Below are positions 16,861 to 18,741 of a stretch of 18,741 nucleotides of DNA, in pieces. The notes below the pieces were generated by a model. The model searched no databases, had not been told where the DNA came from, and saw only the letters and a list, made by a program, of their open reading frames with translations. The first letter of the stretch is position 1, and every line of letters starts with the position of its first letter. The translations under genes were made by a program, and so were the position numbers. Origin of the DNA: Gemmatimonadota bacterium (GTDB taxonomy: Bacteria; Gemmatimonadota; Gemmatimonadetes; Gemmatimonadales; Gemmatimonadaceae); assembly GCA_016719105.1 (NCBI GenBank), contig JADKAQ010000010.1, positions 1 through 18,741 on the forward strand, in the 5' to 3' direction.

Positions 16861-17270
16861 TCAGGCGCCCGCGGGGGCGCCGTGCAGCTGGCGATGGTAG
16901 TCGGCCACGTCGTACGCACCCACCGAGCGGGCCACGAGGGCGTCGGGGCCAAAGGTCCAGGTCTCGGACCCCTTGATACGCACGCGCCGCCCCGTGCCGC
17001 CCGGACCGGTGTTGGTCCCCGTGAGCGTCCACCGATACACCACGCGTTCACCATCGACGTCGAGCCCGTTCATCTCGACCAGCAGGTCGGGAAAGGCGAC
17101 CATGAACCCCTCAGCCGAGGCGGTAATCGCCACCCGGCCGAGGTTGGGCGAGCCGCCATTGATGGTGAGCAGGCCGTCCGGGGCAAAGAAGGCGGCGACG
17201 CTGGCGGCATCCTGGCTGCACCAGGCGTCGGTAGGCGCGCGGCGAAGTCCTGAAGGTCCTTCGGATGCAT
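16861..17270 (-). CDS. NTF2-like / SnoaL-like family protein
   Basis: A small cone-shaped alpha+beta-barrel protein of about 136 residues. The superfamily covers enzymes, ligand binders and stress proteins, so the role is open. The start reads MHPKDLQDFAAR, then after an indel near 17232 TDAWCSQDAASVAAFFAPDG, LLTINGGSPNLGRVAITASA, EGFMVAFPDLLVEMNGLDVD, GERVVYRWTLTGTNTGPGGT, RVRIKGSETWTFGPDALVAR and the end SVGAYDVADYHRQLHGAPAG before TGA. W..QD...V..F...DG and the FPDL, YRW, GTNTGP and D..Y..QL elements are typical of SnoaL-like ester-cyclase relatives. ATG 17270 starts the conserved helix; no Shine-Dalgarno is seen. It is divergent from the BNR gene across 70 bases. No signal peptide, so it is probably cytoplasmic. 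Confidence 0.87.
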
Positions 17271-17340
17271 GGGGCGATTCCGCACGGGTGAGGGGGTGGC
17301 AAGAGAATAACCTGCGCCGCACGCGGGGGCACCGGCCGGG

Positions 17341-18741
17341 TTGCACTTGCCCCGACTCGCCCCTCGATCCGGGCGTTCGCGCGCCCACTCCAGGCGCTCG
17401 CGCTCGCCACGCTCGTCGTTCCGGTCGCGCCCGTCGCGCAACCGCGCGCCGCCGCTCCGCGCGCAGCGCGGTCGACACGACCGCCCTCGCGCGCCTCACG
17501 TTTCGCTCGATCGGCCCCGCCAACATGATGGGGCGCCTGACCGACGTCGAGGAGCGGCGGCAACGCCAACCTTGTCTATGTGGAACCGCCGCGGGCGCGT
17601 TTGGAGAAGCGCGACGGCGGGACGACCTGGGCCCGCTCTTCGCAAACAGCCCACGCTCTCCGCCCTGGCCCCCGGGCCCGGCAACCCGGACGGATCTACG
17701 CGGGGAACCGGAGAGGCCAACGTCCGCAACTCCGGTCTCGTTCGGGCGCGGGATGTACAAGTCGCCGACGGCGGCCATCGTGGCGCTTCATCGGCCTGGG
17801 CGCACGCGCCATATCGCCCGCGTGATGGGGGAACCCCGCCGACACGCGCACGGGGTACACCTGCGCCGGGGGCGCGGCGGGCCTAACGCGGAACGTGGCG
17901 TCTTTGTCTCGCGCGACGGCCGCACGTGGAGCAGACGCTCTACGTCGCGACAACGGCTGCCGCCTGGACGTCGCCGAAGAACCCAACATCGTCTATGCGG
18001 CGATGTGGCTCTTCGACCGCAAGCAGTGGACGTTCACGTCAGGCTCGGAACAAGGCGGGATCTACAAGTCGGTCGACGGCGGGCGACGGCGCAAGCTCGG
18101 TGGCGGACTCCCGAAGCTCCTGGGTCGCGTGGAATCAAGGTCGCCCCGTCGTCGCCCAACACCGTCTACGCCATCACCGAGTCGAAGGAAGGATTCGTCT
18201 ATCGCAGCGACGATTTCGGCGAGACGTGGCGCAAGACGAGCGACGACTCGCGCACGATCTGTCGCGGCTTCTACTACTCCGACCTGCGCGTCGACCCGCA
18301 GAACCCGGAGCGTGTCTACTCGATCGCCTGCAACCTCATGGTGTCCATCGACGGCGCGCGCACCTTCCGCCCGATCGGGCAGACGGTGCACGGCGACCAC
18401 CATGGGCTCTGGATCGACCCCGCCGAGCCCACGCGCCTCTGGGACGTGAACGATGGCGGCATCGCCGAGTCGCGCGACCACGGCGCGACATGGCGCTTCC
18501 CGAACGTCTTCCCGCTGGCGCAGTTCTACCAGCTGCACGCCGACAACCGCGAGCCGTTCTACCACCTGGGCGGCGGGCTGCAGGACAACGGCAACTGGGT
18601 AGGCCCCAGCCGCACGCGTGACCCGTTAGGCATCCTGGTCGACGACTGGCAGCTGGTCTCGTACGGTGACGGTTACTACCAGACGTCGCACCCGGACGAC
18701 CCGGACTCATCATCACCGACAACGGGGGGGAGGATCTGGCG
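17341..18741 (+). CDS. Secreted BNR / Vps10-like beta-propeller protein, N-terminal part, frameshifted, truncated by window end
   Basis: The N-terminal ~465 residues of a large exported protein, usually about 1000 residues and often labelled glycosyl hydrolase or sialidase-like although catalysis is unproven. A signal peptide is readable as RPLQALALATLVVPVAPVAQ. Propeller blades follow: TFRSIGPANMMGRLTDVE, GRGMYKS, GPNAERGVFVSRDG, FDRKQWTFTSGSEQGGIYKS, then a clean 600-base stretch with KVAPSSPNTVYAITESKEGF, VYRSDDFGETWRKTSDDSRT, LRVDPQNPERVYSIACNLMV, SIDGARTFRPIGQTVHGDHH, SRDHGATWRF and GGGLQDNGNWVGPSRTRDPL. The S.DGG.TW-type repeats are BNR (Asp-box) motifs. At least eight frame changes occur before 18135. 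The start is uncertain: TTG 17341 is the only nearby start that leads into the signal peptide, and it needs one frame change. Confidence 0.8.

Larger units (their letters stand above)
718..18631. repeat. Dispersed over-represented octamer CGTTAGGC / GCCTAACG
   Basis: Nine exact copies were found by eye: CGTTAGGC at 718-725, 5428-5435, 14980-14987, 16007-16014 and 18624-18631; GCCTAACG at 7545-7552, 11476-11483, 12629-12636 and 17881-17888. Near copies with one change occur at 1545-1552 (GCCTAACA), 4158-4165 (CGTTAGGG) and 10624-10631 (CCCTAACG). From base composition I would expect roughly one copy in a window this size. Most copies are inside genes, in both orientations. Confidence 0.6.

Noticed and set aside
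16544..16900. Possible small gene in the 325-base gap before the NTF2-like gene
   Set aside because: Frames on both strands lack family motifs, ribosome binding sites and plausible composition.
1..18741. rRNA, tRNA, insertion sequence, prophage or plasmid functions
   Set aside because: No matching sequence, transposase, integrase or terminal inverted repeat pair was recognised on either strand.

Overview
The window looks like a chromosomal segment of a GC-rich Gemmatimonadota-type bacterium. This is inferred from gene content, not from a search: two DUF5916 proteins, secreted S9, M14 and DUF885 peptidases, a BNR-repeat secreted protein and a phosphofructokinase with the pyrophosphate-type motif. 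By eye the DNA is about two-thirds GC. No rRNA, tRNA, insertion sequence, phage gene or CRISPR array was recognised.

Layout. 1-449 (+) is the C-terminal end of an S9 peptidase. 436-2640 (-) is a badly frameshifted DUF5916 protein, with a small VF530-type DNA-binding protein directly upstream (2637-2935, -). A five-copy 21-bp tandem repeat (2997-3101) lies between this pair and a divergent cytochrome P450 (3184-4350, +), followed by ApaG (4472-4857, +) and an MBL-fold hydrolase (4951-6028, +). A hairpin separates these from a leftward block of PFK, a HExxH protein, a PaaI-type thioesterase and an AHSA1/SRPBCC protein (6086-9035, -). A second DUF5916 protein (9202-11481, +) converges on a small antibiotic-biosynthesis-monooxygenase-type protein and an M14 carboxypeptidase (both -). 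A DUF885 protein (13323-15080, +) converges on a PF00144-type serine hydrolase (15275-16535, -). An NTF2-like protein (16861-17270, -) is divergent from a BNR-repeat secreted protein that runs off the right edge (17341-18741, +).

How the genes may work together. Six or seven products look exported: three peptidases, two DUF5916 proteins, the serine hydrolase and the BNR protein. This suggests scavenging of peptides or polymers at the cell surface. The other genes are metabolic or housekeeping and I see no single pathway uniting them.

Quality and novelty. Almost every gene changes reading frame one to many times while conserved motifs continue in another frame. This points to uncorrected indel errors more than to decay, so many boundaries are approximate. 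I did not find a convincing new multi-gene system. The best leads are non-coding: an over-represented octamer CGTTAGGC (9 exact copies, often forcing rare TTA leucine codons), the 21-bp repeat, a shared GATTACCC element upstream of two genes, and stop codons embedded in palindromes at convergent ends. Protein-level leads are a HExxH protein coupled to a thioesterase and a serine hydrolase lacking its Tyr-x-Asn segment.
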